From positions 18,203,388 through 18,267,387 of the forward strand of contig JAAONU010000002.1 of NCBI GenBank assembly GCA_012932295.1: 64,000 bases of DNA, given 5' to 3'. Made by a program: the position numbers and the translations under genes. Below, one piece after another: positions 11,871 to 25,600 of this stretch (within the stretch, counting starts at the first letter, position 1; the number at the start of each line of letters is the position of its first letter). The notes under the pieces are model-generated. The model made no database searches, was not told where the DNA came from, and was given only the letters and a program-made list of their open reading frames with translations. This DNA is from Cyclina sinensis. Taxonomy: Eukaryota > Mollusca > Bivalvia > Venerida > Veneridae.

Positions 11871-13849
11871 ATACCAATATACTTAGTGAACTGAAATCAT
11901 TTGATAATACAGCAGATTTAATAGCCTTTGTACATGTACAAAACACGTATTTATTTGGTTAAGGAATATATAATATGTTAATATTTTAATTTCGTTATAA
12001 ACAAACTTTATATTAAATATGAAAGGTATACATGCATTATGTGATAATTTCACGTAAACGAATAGAACCTTTGAAAATAGTGAATTATTATGTTTTCTGG
12101 TTTTCGTTCCCAAAAGACTTTTCTAGGAAAAAAAGGTTCTTATACTTTTTACACAAATATGATAGCAATGTTAAACAAACGTTTAATAATACTTATCTCA
12201 TTAAGACACTTTCAACAAAACAAAACTATACTGGCTATGTGTAAACCGATCGTTTTATGTCTTTTTGTTTAAACCTACTTGGAAGTTATATCTAATTCAA
12301 TTATTCATTCTAATTTAGTTCATGAAATACAAACCACAACATATATGTTAATACATGTTTTGTATTATAATTTAATGATTTTTGGTTACTTATAGGCCCA
12401 ATGGGTCGGGTGCTATGTTGACTGTGTGTGTGTGTGTGTGTGCGTGCGTGTGTGTGTGTGTGTGTAATTATAATGTAATACTTATGCACATGTCACGATA
12501 ATAAAATATTTACTTACTTACTTATAAAGGTGTCATTGTCTTGAAAGCAAGCAATTTAAGAAGAACTGTAGTATTATTATTCTATTCTAGTTAAATGATC
12601 TAACCACAAGGAAGTATAAGACATTATTACTTTTGATAATCAATCTTTCTCAACGAATAAGGTCCTATTTCTTCAATTCCAGAGAATTCAATATATTACA
12701 GTAATGTTTGTAAGTCCCTATATTGAATAATATATCAACTTAACACATGTGATGGATAGAAAATTGAGATCAGATGAGAAAATTACAGTTTCAGGAAGAT
12801 TAAAACACCTTCTAGGCAGTAGATCGCCACTTGGGCAGGATTTTCTTGATCGAAATGTCTGGTGTTATTCTAGCAAGAGCACATGAATATACAAAAAGCA
12901 ATAAACATTGTAACAATGTTGCATCAAAGGGCACCGAAATGTCACACTTTGAGGTCTTAGACGATGTAATGCAGTTGTCTTTCTGCCTAGGTGACACGTT
13001 GAGGACTTATTTGATTAATTCATTCTCAAATTCACTGAAATCGGTCACATGATGTTAAAAAGCCGATTGCCTTCAGAATCTGACAATGAACATTGCCTCC
13101 TGGTGTCAAGAGAATGGTGTTTATTCCTAAACAAATTTCTTACACGTTGATAGTGAAAAACTATTCTACATAACAAAAGTAATCAGTTTACTAAGTCGAT
13201 TGACTGTTGTTATTGAATATCTTTTGAACTGGGAAAAATGGTTCCTTCAGTAAGCTGTTCAAAACTTAATAATTAAAATCGTTCAAGCTAATAGCATAGC
13301 ATTCGAAAAAGCATAGTCATCTTACCATCTTTTGAGTACAGTGCACTCATAAGTTATAATTTCTTAATCAAATGTTAATCCAGTACAGTATATCATAAAC
13401 ATATGTACCTAAAATTATTAATAATATAATAATCCAATCGGTGCTGGTAGTTTGTACCACGTGACCGTTGAATATTCAATTACTAGATCCAGAATAACTG
13501 TTTTTTTCCGTATTAGATAGTTCTGTTTAAAGTTACTTGCTGTGCATGTTACATTGTTTCTGCTTGTTTGGTTTGTTTGCTTTTGCTTTTTTTATAAATT
13601 ACAAGCAGAATAAACCACATGACAAAAATATAATATAACTGTCTGACCTCAGAACTGTTATATCTAAACAATAAAATTTAAATCAATATTTCTTTCAATT
13701 GCAATTTTGCTTTAAAATATTTTTTATGTATAGCCTATGGGCTTCAATAAATTTCAGGAGGAACCTTCTTCATGTTCATATTTTTAACATTATTTTAATT
13801 TCATGCGACATTTGCCTTGACCCCATGACGTACTTCGTTGTTTTTGCAG
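11871..13849. other. segment present only in the left duplicate
   Basis: Non-repetitive AT-rich DNA missing from the right copy. It includes a 40-bp GT microsatellite (about 12424-12466) and overlapping 61-73-codon ORFs on opposite strands at about 12812-13052 with no recognisable domain. No gene is supported. Confidence 0.5.
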
Positions 13850-15069
13850 TTATATATATATATATATATCAGTTCAGTTTTGTCTTTCGTCGACCTTAAA
13901 CCACTGACTTTCTTTCCATGTTAAGCTATGTATATGAAATTTGGACCAGATGTGCAGTTTTAAATTAAGATTTCATCTGATTTCATTTGGAAAAAACATT
14001 ACCTTTTTCTTATTTGCTCTGAGACCAATTATTTTTACAATGAAAACAAAGGGAAATGAAAAACGAAAATAGTTTTGTGATTTTTATATATAGGCATTAC
14101 ATCAACAAATATATGTGAATCATAGAAATATTTCTAAAAATAACAACATTATCACAGACTAAACATATCAACCCATGTGAACGCAGCACACGGCCTAAAC
14201 ATAAACACCAAGTCATAACGTCCAACAAAAATATCTTCTCAAAATACTGCGGGCCTTATTACACCTACTGTATTCTATACTGTGTCCTTTTAAATATTAT
14301 TGTGGGCGACATAAACTGTCTCGTGAGTTGAACTGCTGACTTCATAGTTACTCCTTAAAGTAAGGAAAATATGCAAAATATAATGGAGATCCGGTGTTTT
14401 CCTTTTCAGTTTTCATAAATTTTCCTTGTCATTTGTTCTGAAGGAACCGAGAGACATCCTTGAAGCGTTCTGTGCTCTGCATTTTTTTTTCAACGGTAAC
14501 ATTCCAGTGTCTGCACACAATTGTCCGCTGCGTCTCAAAATATTCTGATGCTTTCATTAATAGCAATTGTGAAAAAACATGTATCCTGATTTAATGAAAG
14601 CTAAATATTGTTAAAGTTGTATCAGTTGTTTCAGATTTTCACAGTTGACGTAATATTACAATAAGATGACATCCACACGATTATATGCGGATATTTGAAT
14701 ATATAAGAGAAATCATATGCTATATATAATACATATGCATATTTAAAGCGCCTTTTTGTCGAAATACGCCGCTAGGCAAAACCTTTTTGTGATTAAATGT
14801 GCTTAAAGGGATCTCATAAATATTTTTAGAAAATAAATATATTTTTCATTGTCCAAATATATTTTTAACCTCATAAGTATTTTTAGCACATAAATATTTT
14901 TTATTGCATGATTATTTTTTATTGAACAAATATCTTTTTATACAATTTTGCAACACTCCACGCGCTATACCGGGCTGTATAAATAACTTTTCTCCTTTGT
15001 AAGGAAAAAATTCTCTTTGTTGTCTTATCAGAACTCACACTTTGAACTGACCCAATGTATTTCATACAC

Positions 15070-15423
15070 TATTCTAACACTATCTGCAATTCGCCGACAA
15101 TAAACAAAGAAGGAATTGAGCGTGATATATCATAGGCAGTATAGCACGCTGAACACCAGCGCGCGCCCGCTGACGTCACTGCGAACGTTACTGTTAAATA
15201 GTGCACAAACTTGCGCCCCTTATAAATATACCTACGTGTTAGAATGGAAATAGATTTTAACATTTTCGTGATCTACCGTCGTATATATCACGGTTTCTCG
15301 TTCATATGCGTAGTTATTTAATCACAGAGGCCTACGGCCTTCGTGATTAAATTACTACGCATCTGAACTCGACACCGTGATATATCAGACGGTATATCAC
15401 TCAAACTTAAAATCTATTTCCTA
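15070..15423. mobile_element. insertion with fold-back end, absent from right duplicate
   Basis: The right duplicate reads straight through at this point ('catacacttatgaaacatc', about 62208-62227). The left copy has about 350 extra bases, flanked by 'ta'. Its right half (15246-15421) is an imperfect inverted repeat: it begins 'ggaaatagattttaa' and ends 'ttaaaatctatttcc', with an inner palindrome around 15308-15361. This fits a non-autonomous DNA transposon inserted after the duplication, or lost from the other copy. Confidence 0.65.
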
Positions 15424-15859
15424 AATGAAACATCAAAGTAATCAGTTTATTCCTTACCATTTAATTTTCTAAACGATTGTAAGACTTTGCAACTTTAAAA
15501 AATCGGGAAAAGCGTGAATCTCTGAAATTTCCTCCCAGTAAAATTTAAATTCATCAATATATATTCCCTACAATTGATGACCAAATTCTTTTTGAGTAAG
15601 ATCTGACGCATGTCGACATTTGCTTATTTCTTTAAATCAAGTCAAGGATCTTCACTCTGCTTGATTAATATGCATCAAAATACCATGGTACGCAGATTCA
15701 TATGCTGGTTTATAGTGTTACATGCAAAAATTTCGACAGACGAAGGGACAAACATGGGCACTATATGCCTATATTCTTGTAATGATGAGGAGGCATAAAT
15801 GTCTCTAGATTAAACTATGTGTGTTATGTCCTATGGGGCATATGATGCTACACCACTGA

Positions 15860-16010
15860 ACGCCTTAACACTGTACGTGAGCAAAACTGACGTATTTAAT
15901 GTGTTGGAGACCTTTACACTGTACGTCAGCACAACTGACGTATTTACTGTGTTGGAGACCTTCACACGTCAGCAAAACTGACGTATTTACTGTGTTGGAG
16001 ACCGAAAAAC
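15860..16010. repeat. short tandem repeat of the duplicated segment (3 units)
   Basis: About three units with core 'ctgacgtatttactgtgttg' then 'gagacc'. The right duplicate has four units of 48 bp at about 62660-62845, so copy number and sequence changed after duplication. Confidence 0.8.
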
Positions 16011-17499
16011 TAAAAATAATTGCATGATTTGTACGTTTATATAAAGAGTGACGGGAAGTAATTTTAACAAAATGTCATTTATACATCACATATATCGCCT
16101 ATTCACTATTCTCTAGTTCTTAGTTGTTCTGCAATAAGTATGTTACAAAGTTTTCCCCTTATAAAACTAATTCAGTATCAGAACATTTCGTGAATGATAC
16201 ACACAGGAATTATGTATATCATACCGTCCGCTATTTGCCTCAAACTGTCGAAAGGAATACATTACCAGGCAAAACGTTGCCTTAATTACTTGCTATCACA
16301 TAAATCTCTTTGAATTGAGACTGATATCTCAGCTCACATAACCGAAAAATTAACAAACATGCTATTGTCCTTTAGATTACATGATCTGGTTTTTGTTTTT
16401 TCAAACTTCTTGATACAAGGTCTCAGCACTCTGCGTTTGGGCTTCATTTGTTTGAAACATATCACGACATCTATATCATGTATAATGAAACCTCTATCTC
16501 GATTGCTCAGTTTCAAAATAGATGATTAGAAGCTCCTTGGTTGAAGGGATTTCAAAGTTACTTAGCAGAAATGTTCGCCTCAGGGAGACAGTGTGCCGCC
16601 TGCATGAACCAATGCGGAAGCTCAAAGGTCTAGGTCACACTTACAGGTTATGTGGCTACAAAGTCTGCCTGTCCGGGCAGTAAGCCGACCTTGGTCAGAG
16701 AAATTTCAAAATTACTTTGCGTAAATATTCGCCACAACCAGACGGTTGCGCGCATGAAGGTTGGTAGCCTTAAGTTCAAGGTCACACTGGGAGACCAAAG
16801 GCCAAAATTTATTACAATATATTTAGCATATACATCAGCTATGTAAACACAAAACTCTTTCAACACAGTTTATTACTACTAAGTAGCTTCTGCGAATGAA
16901 GACGGCCTTTTATGTTTCACTTCTTCCAAGTTAACTTGTCTACAGGACACGTTTGCACGAAAATGGACGTCCATCAAATTTATTCTCTGGACTATAATTA
17001 AAGGACCACAAGCCGTGCAGGATAGACCAAATACGACAGTCGTTCTTTATCTTCTAACAAAATTAATGATATATCATGATGGAACATGAAGTCAGACGGC
17101 ACTGGATTAAAGAATGAGAAAAAAAAAGAATCTAGTTCTCGATTGCAATTTTATTCATTAGATGCAACTAAGACGTAGTTAAGTAATAATAAAAACTTCC
17201 AGCAACAGTATGACTTTTACTCGTATACAAAAAAGTTGTTTAACTGATTATTAATATTAGTTTTACACAGAAACTGTATCATTCTAATAGAATAAATGAG
17301 AAATGAACAAAAGTGTATCAGTTACACATATTTCCATACGAGATTTCCAACAAAAACAACAACAAGAGATTTCCACTCATCAAGGCAAAAGTTGTGTTAA
17401 GTTCGGTAACTGACTGACTGAAGGCAATAATAAAGCCTAAATTTAACCAATAACAATGCCTCATATTAACATCTATTGGAATATTAACCTTGACAGTCC

Positions 17500-17795
17500 A
17501 CACTTGCTTACTGTGCAGAAAGAGACAGTCTACACCTGTTAACTTACGTGTCCAAACAGAGACAGTAAATACTAGCTAACTATGCGTCTCCAAACAGAGA
17601 GTCCTCACTTGCTTACTGTGCGTGTCTAAACACAGACAGTCCACACTTGCTTACTGTGCATGTCTAAACACAGACAGTCCACACTTGCTTACTGTGCGTG
17701 TCTAAACACAGACAGTACACACTTGCTTACTGTGCGTGTCATGTTTACTTTGCGTGTCTAAACACAGACAGTCCTCACTTGCTTACTGTGTGTGT
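17500..17795. repeat. 38-bp minisatellite
   Basis: About seven copies, partly degenerate, of a 38-bp unit with 'ttactgtgcgtgtctaaaca' then 'cagacagtcc'. The period was measured between 'ttactgtg' starts at 17613 and 17651. Non-coding. Confidence 0.85.
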
Positions 17796-18182
17796 CCAAT
17801 TATATCTTTCCCTTATCAACATATACGCTGTTACAGCTACACGTTAGCAACGATGCAAAGCTCATTTAGTCCATTTTAATGAAAGAAAATCTCATTAGTT
17901 TATAGATCCACTCCGTTATGTACAAATCCTTTTGTTATGTACAATTTAGATATAAATACTTAAGACTTTGACAACAGGCACTGGTCAAAACAAAATAGAA
18001 TTCAGCAACTTCAGCCTGTCATCATTAAATCTATTCCAAAGTTTCAGATAGACTGTTTCTTTAACATAATTATGAATAAGTATTGTCACATCATACATTT
18101 TTTTCAAACATGTACATCGTTAAAAGATAATAGTAAGAATAGTTTTTATCTTAAGTTTTGAAATATGTTAACAAGTTTTCTT

Positions 18183-18467
18183 TTACGATGACACCATATG
18201 GAATGTCTTCCACGAACAAGTATGCTGTTTTCTGATGTCATATCTGCGTTCTTTTTCCTGGTTGTACCAACAGTCTCTAACATGAAATTCCGTTCCAGAA
18301 ACCTCAGCTTTAAGTCTTATAGTTGTCAATGGTATAACTACCTTGTATTTCTTTGTTATTTGGGTACTATCGAATTTAGAGTAAGAACTGTACATTGAGA
18401 CAACATATCTACAGCTGGTTACAAGTAATTTACGAATGAGTTGGTATTCAGAAGGATTATGTGTCAT
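18183..18467 (-). CDS. unassigned ORF, possible exon
   Basis: An open frame of about 94 codons ending at a TAA. The segment after 'ccagctgtag' (about 18418) has varied residue use, for example 'KYKVVIPLTTIRLKAE', and does not look like repeat translation. I do not recognise the family; a PH-like fold is only a guess. With the ORF at 18738-18992 it could be the remains of a gene downstream of the Ig/FN3 gene, or a transposon fragment. Confidence 0.25.
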   Translation of the reverse strand: MTHNPSEYQLIRKLLVTSCRYVVSMYSSYSKFDSTQITKKYKVVIPLTTIRLKAEVSGTEFHVRDCWYNQEKERRYDIRKQHTCSWKTFHMVSS

Positions 18468-18737
18468 TTTTTACTTTGAATGTAACAGGTAAGCGTCCAG
18501 TATTCTGGTACACGAAACGAATATGAGACTAGAGAAAAGACACCCTTCACAAAACAGAGATATGAATTGTCAATTCACTCAAACACAATAAATGAAGAGT
18601 CGAGAACACAAAGAACAAGCTGTGGTTTTATCCTACAGCTAGGTTACACAGAGCACGGACAGCAGAACGGACCTAGTGTAAATGTGTGTATTAAATATGC
18701 TATAATAGTTGAAATTATGGAAAGTATAAAAAGAAAT

Positions 18738-18992
18738 TTAGAAAAGTACAAAGTATATGTATATACGTTCGACTTTTATGTTAATATGATAAAGCTTCCT
18801 GGAGGTAGAGGAACTCCAATTACACTTCCTTGGCAGCAGCGTGACATTGTACGACACGTGTTTCTCGAACCGATAAATCACTAGGTCATTTCCCTGATTC
18901 ACTAGGAAGAAATTACCATTGTTCATGTAGGAAGACTGTATTGTCTCAATATGGCGTATAATTAAACCGCCTTTATCACAATGTCTAAACAT
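18738..18992 (-). CDS. unassigned ORF, possible exon
   Basis: An open frame of 84 codons with ordinary amino-acid composition ('NNGNFFLVNQGNDLVIYRFE' within it) and two potential N-glycosylation sites. I found no convincing donor or acceptor, and the plus strand is also open over much of it. The function is unknown; it may be a chance ORF. Confidence 0.25.
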   Translation of the reverse strand: MFRHCDKGGLIIRHIETIQSSYMNNGNFFLVNQGNDLVIYRFEKHVSYNVTLLPRKCNWSSSTSRKLYHINIKVERIYIYFVLF

Positions 18993-19546
18993 TCTCTGAG
19001 CATCTTAATACTGTTTTAGGTTGAAATATGTTGACTGACTGTAAAATTCAGTAAAAATGTGTTTCTCTTTAAATTTAAGATTGAATCGATAACTTAGTAA
19101 AGTAGCAAATCATTCGTGTCATTTACCATGATTAATGGTATTGAAATAACAGGAGGTTGTAATTTTTGCAAAAAGACTGTAAATATAAGTAGAGAGAGAT
19201 GAAAGCATCGAGGATTTACTTCCACTGTGCAAATGAAACATTTTAATGTCAAACATGGAAATGTTAATGTTTGTCACAAAGATTATAACTATGTATTTAG
19301 TTAGGAATAGGTACAGCGGCCGGTAATATACATTTATAAATGAAACACATGTATGTAATCAAATATTCATTGAAAAACATGCAAATACAAGAAAAGTGAA
19401 AAAGAAACACTTTGATTTCGTCTTTAAATCATTTTTTAAAAACTTTTGTTCAATGTGATTCATAAACATTTAAGATTTGGTAGCATATGCACACACAAAA
19501 TCAGGTATGATACAAGAAGAGAATAGTAGATGATTATAATGATGTA
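18993..19546. other. probable 3' flank and 3' UTR of the Ig/FN3 gene
   Basis: AT-rich, with no exon-like sequence. The Ig/FN3 gene stops at 19547, so part of this is presumably its 3' UTR on the minus strand. I could not assign a polyadenylation signal. Confidence 0.4.
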
Positions 19547-19641
19547 TCAAAGACCTGATGGCGCTGCAGCGTCATCATAGCGGTAATGGTGAGGCTTGTG
19601 TGGGATATTCTCTTCCTCCTCGTCTTCCTGCAGAGTCGTAT
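19547..19641 (-). CDS. exon 14: acidic cytoplasmic tail and stop
   Basis: 31 codons including TGA (residues 850-880). It begins YTTLQEDEEEENIPHKPHH and ends APSGL. The acceptor 'ctttgaaacag|AT' is good. The tail has no ITAM, ITIM or kinase signature. The final S-G-L matches a class I PDZ ligand (S/T-x-hydrophobic), so PDZ scaffold binding is possible. Confidence 0.85.
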
Positions 19642-22600
19642 CTGTTTCAAAGAAGGGGCACATTTAGTAAACAAATACGATTATTTCTATGTTCAGAAGA
19701 AAGTTTGTTTAAATTCATTCCTTTTACTTAAAAGCTTTCTTGATGGCATTTTTGCACTGAAATTAAAACGATATAAAACTTTCTTCTGAAAGGAATTGTC
19801 TTTTTGATTAAAATTTACAAAAAATGAATAGATAAGTTGCTGAATCAGAAGCAGACGTCTTTGTCCATTTACATTATATACGTCTGTGAACCAGAAGCAG
19901 ACGTCTTTGTCCATTTACATTATATACGTCTGTGAACCAGAAGCAGACGTCTTTGTTCATTTACATTATATACGTCTGTGAACCAGAAGCAGACGTCTTT
20001 GTCCATTTACATTATATACGTCTGTGAACCAGAAGCAGACGTCTTTGTCCATTTACATTATATACGTCTGTGAACCAGAAGCAGACGTCTTTGTCCATTT
20101 ACATTATATACGTCTGTGAACCAGAAGCAGACGTCTTGTCCATTTACATTATATACGTCTGTGAACCAGAAGCAGACGTCTTTGTCTATTTACATTATAT
20201 ACGTCTGTGAACCAGAAGCAGACGTCATTGTCCATTTACATTATATACGTCTGTGAACCAGAAGCAGACGTCTTTGTCCATTTACATTATATACGTCTGT
20301 GAACCAGAAGCAGACGTTTTGTCCATTTACATTATATACGTCTGTGAACCAGAAGCAGACATCATTGTCCATTTACATTATATACGTCTGTGAACCAGAA
20401 GCAGACGTCTTTGTCCATTTACAACATAAACGTCTTTTATGTATACATATGCTTTTCAGAAATGACAATTGAGATGATTTTGGCAAACTTACAAGAACAC
20501 TCATTTCCTGTTCTTCTGCATCGGAAGATGATGGCTATGATGACAATGATTAGGATAACTACCCCCACACCTCCACTCACGTAGCCAATATACTCTGCCG
20601 TTGTTGTCTTACTCTTTCCAGAACCGGCTAGGAACGGAAGTGACGTAGATAGATATATTTGCATAACTAAGACAGATTGTGTATACTTTAAACAAAGCAA
20701 TCAACTATTTCTGCTATTCACTACAAATGGATTCTATGTATTATTAACATTAAATTGGGTAAGTCAGAACGTTTAAAAAATGATTTAAAGATTAACGTTT
20801 CAATTCAGATATGCATCGTTTCCTTTTCTATCTGTTATATTCAATAAAAAATTTAAAAAAAACTATCGATTTAACCATGACAATCATTTCCTGATAACCA
20901 GAACTATATAGTTTGGCCGTGACTCTTTGTGATGGCATGTAATTAATTCAGGAAGGACTTTGACCTTTTATCGCATCTTGTATGCTATATATTACAATAC
21001 AATCAGAATCAAGTTGCGCAATTCCTGTAATAGTTTGGAGAAGGTAAAACAAGAGATTACTGCACGAGTCTGCTTTCTTTATTTAAGTAAAAACAATTAT
21101 CTTTATCCTTAAGTCTGTCATCATTTAGATGTTCTACTTCAAAAATACGTCATCCATGTTATCAGAATTTTCGACAATTTTTGACATTTTATTCAGAACT
21201 ATTTTCTTGGCGGATGATTTGTTATAGCTATATATTTCAGTGTAGTTCAAATGAATACAGCTACGGTAAGACGTATTTTACTACACTGTTTTAGTCATTT
21301 AGTCATGTGGTCAAAAAAATGTTGCACTTATTTACATTTTATATCAACTTATATTGAACTCGTCTGAGAATGATGTTCTTCGCCAGAGGCTCGCTTAATA
21401 TCGTTTTTCTGAACTCGTTAAATTAAAGTTTATATGAATCAGATCCTGTATCCATTTCACTTTTCACTACAAACATACTGATAATATACGAACCACTCGT
21501 TGTGAATGAAATGGTATTTGACTTATTTGCTTCTCCCCTTGCATTGTTGGCGACTATGTAAATGTTGTAAGTTGAAGAACTCTGAAGTTTTTCAAGGGTT
21601 GTAGATTCCATTCCACCCTTTCCGCCAGATGTATCAGGTATCTCCCCTGCATCTAAAGTTGGTATAATACGCCAACCTTTACAGACTTTCAATGACAGTA
21701 ACAAAGAAAACGTCTCGTTATAGAACTGAGGTGTCGATGTAAAAATAACACCTTGATATAAAAATGATTTACCGTATGTTTAAAGTACAAAATACAAAAC
21801 TGATAGTTTTAGGCAAAGGTATTTCTAAGCAAAATGGTAACAACAAAACTCGTTATACAGCGGTAACGTACAAGACTTCAGGCTAGAAGGAAACTAATTA
21901 CGATATTCACTTACATGTAAATTCTTTATTATTCACGGATCCTTTTACTTTAAATGTTTGGTTACTGCCATAGTCAAACCCTGCTTTCCAATGTAAGTGG
22001 ACTGTATTGGCTGTGACATCAGTGGCATTTAACTGTGTGACAGCGTCCGGCGGGCCTGAAATATCCCAGTTTGAATAGTATTTCCTAGGTGAGTCAAGCA
22101 AACGGCAGACCAGTTTGATGAGCACTTTTTTAAACTAATTTCAAAGGTGCAAGCAGACACCTTAGCCTTTGTTTTCCAGTGAAATATAGATGTTTATGCC
22201 CAAAACCAATATAAATAAAATAAAAACGAACTGAACTAAGTGAAGCAGTATGACAAAGACATATATACTATTTCTCTTGATGTGGCAACTTTAAACTATA
22301 CGAAAAATATCATGTTCTTTCTATTTTAAGAGACTTAATTGTTACAAATTTAATTTAATTTTAAATGTTTTATAACAGCACTGTCTTTGTGTTTGTCTTT
22401 GTATAAGTAATGCATTCAATGTATTTCAGCTTTGATTGAAATAAAATGTTTCGTACCGTCTTCGTTCAAATGGAAAGTGAAATTTGTACTGCCGAGTTTG
22501 TTTTTCATATTGAGCACATACAGTCCGAAGTCATCAGGTGTAACGCTGGGTATTTTTATCATCGTTGTGAGACCATCGTCAGAATGCTATGTGTTACAGT

Positions 22601-25600
22601 TATACTACAATAACTACAAAAACAGGCTTAGCCTATGTGATACAGTTATACTACAATAGCTATAAAAACAGGCTTAGCCTATGTGATACAGTTATACTAC
22701 AATAGCTATAAAAACAGGCTTAGCCTATGTGATACAGTTATACTACAATAGCTACAATAACAGGCTTAGCCTATGTGATACAGTTATACTACAATAGCTA
22801 TAAAAACAGGCTTAGCCTATGTGATACAGTTATACTACAATAGCTATAAAAACAGGCTAAGCCTATGTGATACAGTTATACTACAATAGCTATAAAAACA
22901 GGCTTAGCCTATGTGATACAGTTATACTACAATAGCTACAATAACAGGCTTAGCCTATGTGATACAGTTATACTACAATAGCTATAAAAACAGGCTTAGC
23001 CTATGTGATACAGTTATACTACAATAGCTATAAAAACAGGCTTAGCCTATGTGATACAGTTATACTACAATAGCTATAAAAACAGGCTTAGCCTATGTGA
23101 TACAGTTATACTACAATAGCTACAATAACAGGCTTAGCCTATGTGATACAGTTATACTACAATAGCTATAAAAACAGGCTTAGCCTATGTGATACAGTTA
23201 TACTACAATAGCTATAAAAACAGGCTTAGCCTATGTGATACAGTTATACTACAATAGCTAAAATAACAGGCTTAGCCTATGTGATACAGTTATACTACAA
23301 TAGCTATAAAAACAGGCTTAGCCTATGTGATACAGTTATACTACAATAGCTAAAATAACAGGCTTAGCCTATGTGATACAGTTATACTACAATAGCTAAA
23401 ATAACAGGCTTAGCCTATGTGATACAGTTATACTACAATAGCTAAAATAACAGGCTTAGCCTATGTGATACAGTTATACTACAATAGCTAAAATAACAGG
23501 CTTAGCCTATGTGATACAGTTATACTACAATAGCTACAATAACAGGCTTAGCCTATGTGATACAGTTATACTACAATAGCTAAAATAACAGGCTTAGCCT
23601 ATGTGATACAGTTATATTACAATAGCTAAAATAACAGGCTTAGCCTATGTGATACAGTTATACTACAATAGCTAAAATAACAGGCTTAGCCTATGTGATA
23701 CAGTTATACTACAATAACTACAATAACAGGCTTTGCCTATGTGATACAGTTATATGACAACTTGTTTGTGATGATGTCCTATTGCTATGTGCTCTATTAC
23801 GACAACTTGTTTGTGATGATGTCCTATTGCTATGTGCTTTATTATGACAACTTGTTTGTGATGATGTCCTATTACTATGTGCTCTATTATGACAACTTGT
23901 TTGTGATGATGTACTATTGCTATGTGCTCTATTACGACAACTTGTTTGTGATGATGTACTATTGCTATGTGCTCTATTATGACAACTTGTTTGTGATGAT
24001 GTCCTATTGCTATGTGCTCTATTACGACAACTTGTTTGTGATGATGTACTATTGCTATGTGCTTTATTATGACAACTTGTTTGTGATGATGTCCTATTAC
24101 TATGTGCTCTATTATGACAACTTATTTGTGATGATGTCCTATTACTATGTGCTCTATCATGACAACTTGTTTGTGATGATGTCCTATTACTATGTGCTCT
24201 ATTATGACAACTTGTTTGTGATGATGTCCTATTACTATGTGCTCTATCATGACAACTTGTTTGTGATGATGTCCTATTGCTATGTGCTTTATCATGACAA
24301 CTTGTTTGTGATGATGTCCTATTACTATGTGCTCTATTATGACAACTTGTTTGTGATGATGTCCTATTGCTATGTGCTCTATTATGACAACTTGTTTGTG
24401 ATGATGTCCTATTGCTATGTGCTCTATTATGACAACTTGTTTGTGATGATGTCCTATTGCTATGTGCTCTATTATGACAACTTGTTTGTGATGATGTCCT
24501 ACTGCTATGTGCTCTATTATGACAACTTGTTTGTGATGATGTCCTACTGCTATGTGCTCTATTATGACAACTTGTTTGTGATGATGTCCTATTGCTATGT
24601 GCTCTATTATGACAACTTGTTTGTGATGATGTCCTATTGCTATGTGCTCTATTATGACAACTTGTTTGTGATGATGTCCTATTGCTATGTGCTCTATTAT
24701 GACAACTTGTTTGTGATGATGTCCTATTGCTATGTGCTCTATTACGACAACTTGTTTGTGATGATGTCCTATTGCTATGTGCTCTATTACGACAACTTGT
24801 TTGTGATGATGTCCTATTGCTATGTGCTCTATTACGACAACTTGTTTGTGATGATGTCCTATTGCTATGTGCTCTATTATGACAACTTGTTTGTGATGAT
24901 GTCCTATTGCTATGTGCTCTATTATGACAACTTGTTTGTGATGATGTCCTATTGCTATGTGCTCTATTATGACAACTTGTTTGTGATGATGTACTATTAC
25001 TATGTGCTCTATTATGACAACTTGTTTGTGATGATGTCCTATTACTATGTGCTCTATTATGACAACTTGTTTGTGATGATGTACTATTGCCATGTGCTCT
25101 ATTATGACAACTTGTTTGTGATGATGTCCTATTCCTATGTGCTCTATCATAACAACTTGTTTGTGATGATGTCCTATTGCTATGTGCTCTATTACGACAA
25201 CTTGTTTGTGATGATGTCCTATTGCTATGTGCTCGTTTACGACAACTTGTTTGTGATGATGTCCTATTGCTATGTGCTCTATTATGACAACTTGTTTGTG
25301 ATGATGTCCTATTGCTATGTGCTCTATTATGATGTACACTAGTACTTCATTTATGTGATTATGGTTTCCAAATATGTCGGTTCATGAATTCATCTATTTC
25401 CCTTGTTTTTGTATAGTTTTACTTGCTGAAGTCTGGCTGAGGGTTTGTACACTAAAAAATGAAACTGTCCAGGTTTGAAATACTCACAGTAATATTTCAG
25501 TAAACCATTCACAGGCTCGTTCATAAATAATATTGTTTTGCTAACATTATGTTAACATTACATTAAATACCAATCAAGATTATGTTAACATTACATTTAA

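Larger units (their letters stand above)
11700..17150. repeat. duplicated segment, left copy
   Basis: Blocks here match the right copy in the same order and orientation: 11700-11870 with 60636-60780; 13850-14410 with about 60775-61366; 14963-15070 with 62109-62213; and 15424-17150 with 62214-64000. The left copy has about 2 kb (11871-13849) absent from the right. The stretch 14411-14962 differs entirely from 61367-62108. The right copy reaches the window end, so the full length is not visible. No gene was recognised in it. Confidence 0.85.

Noticed and set aside
12812..13052. Opposed 61- and 73-codon ORFs
   Set aside because: No domain, no splice signals, both strands open; no support for a gene.
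16648..16866. Overlapping plus and minus ORFs near 16.7 kb
   Set aside because: They lie in a degenerate interspersed repeat within the duplicated segment; the equivalent at 63.5 kb is not consistently open.
23741..25342. ORFs of about 533 codons (plus) and 405 codons (minus)
   Set aside because: Both are translations of a 45-bp minisatellite inside an intron. The period is a multiple of three and lacks stops in those frames, and there are no splice, start or domain signals.
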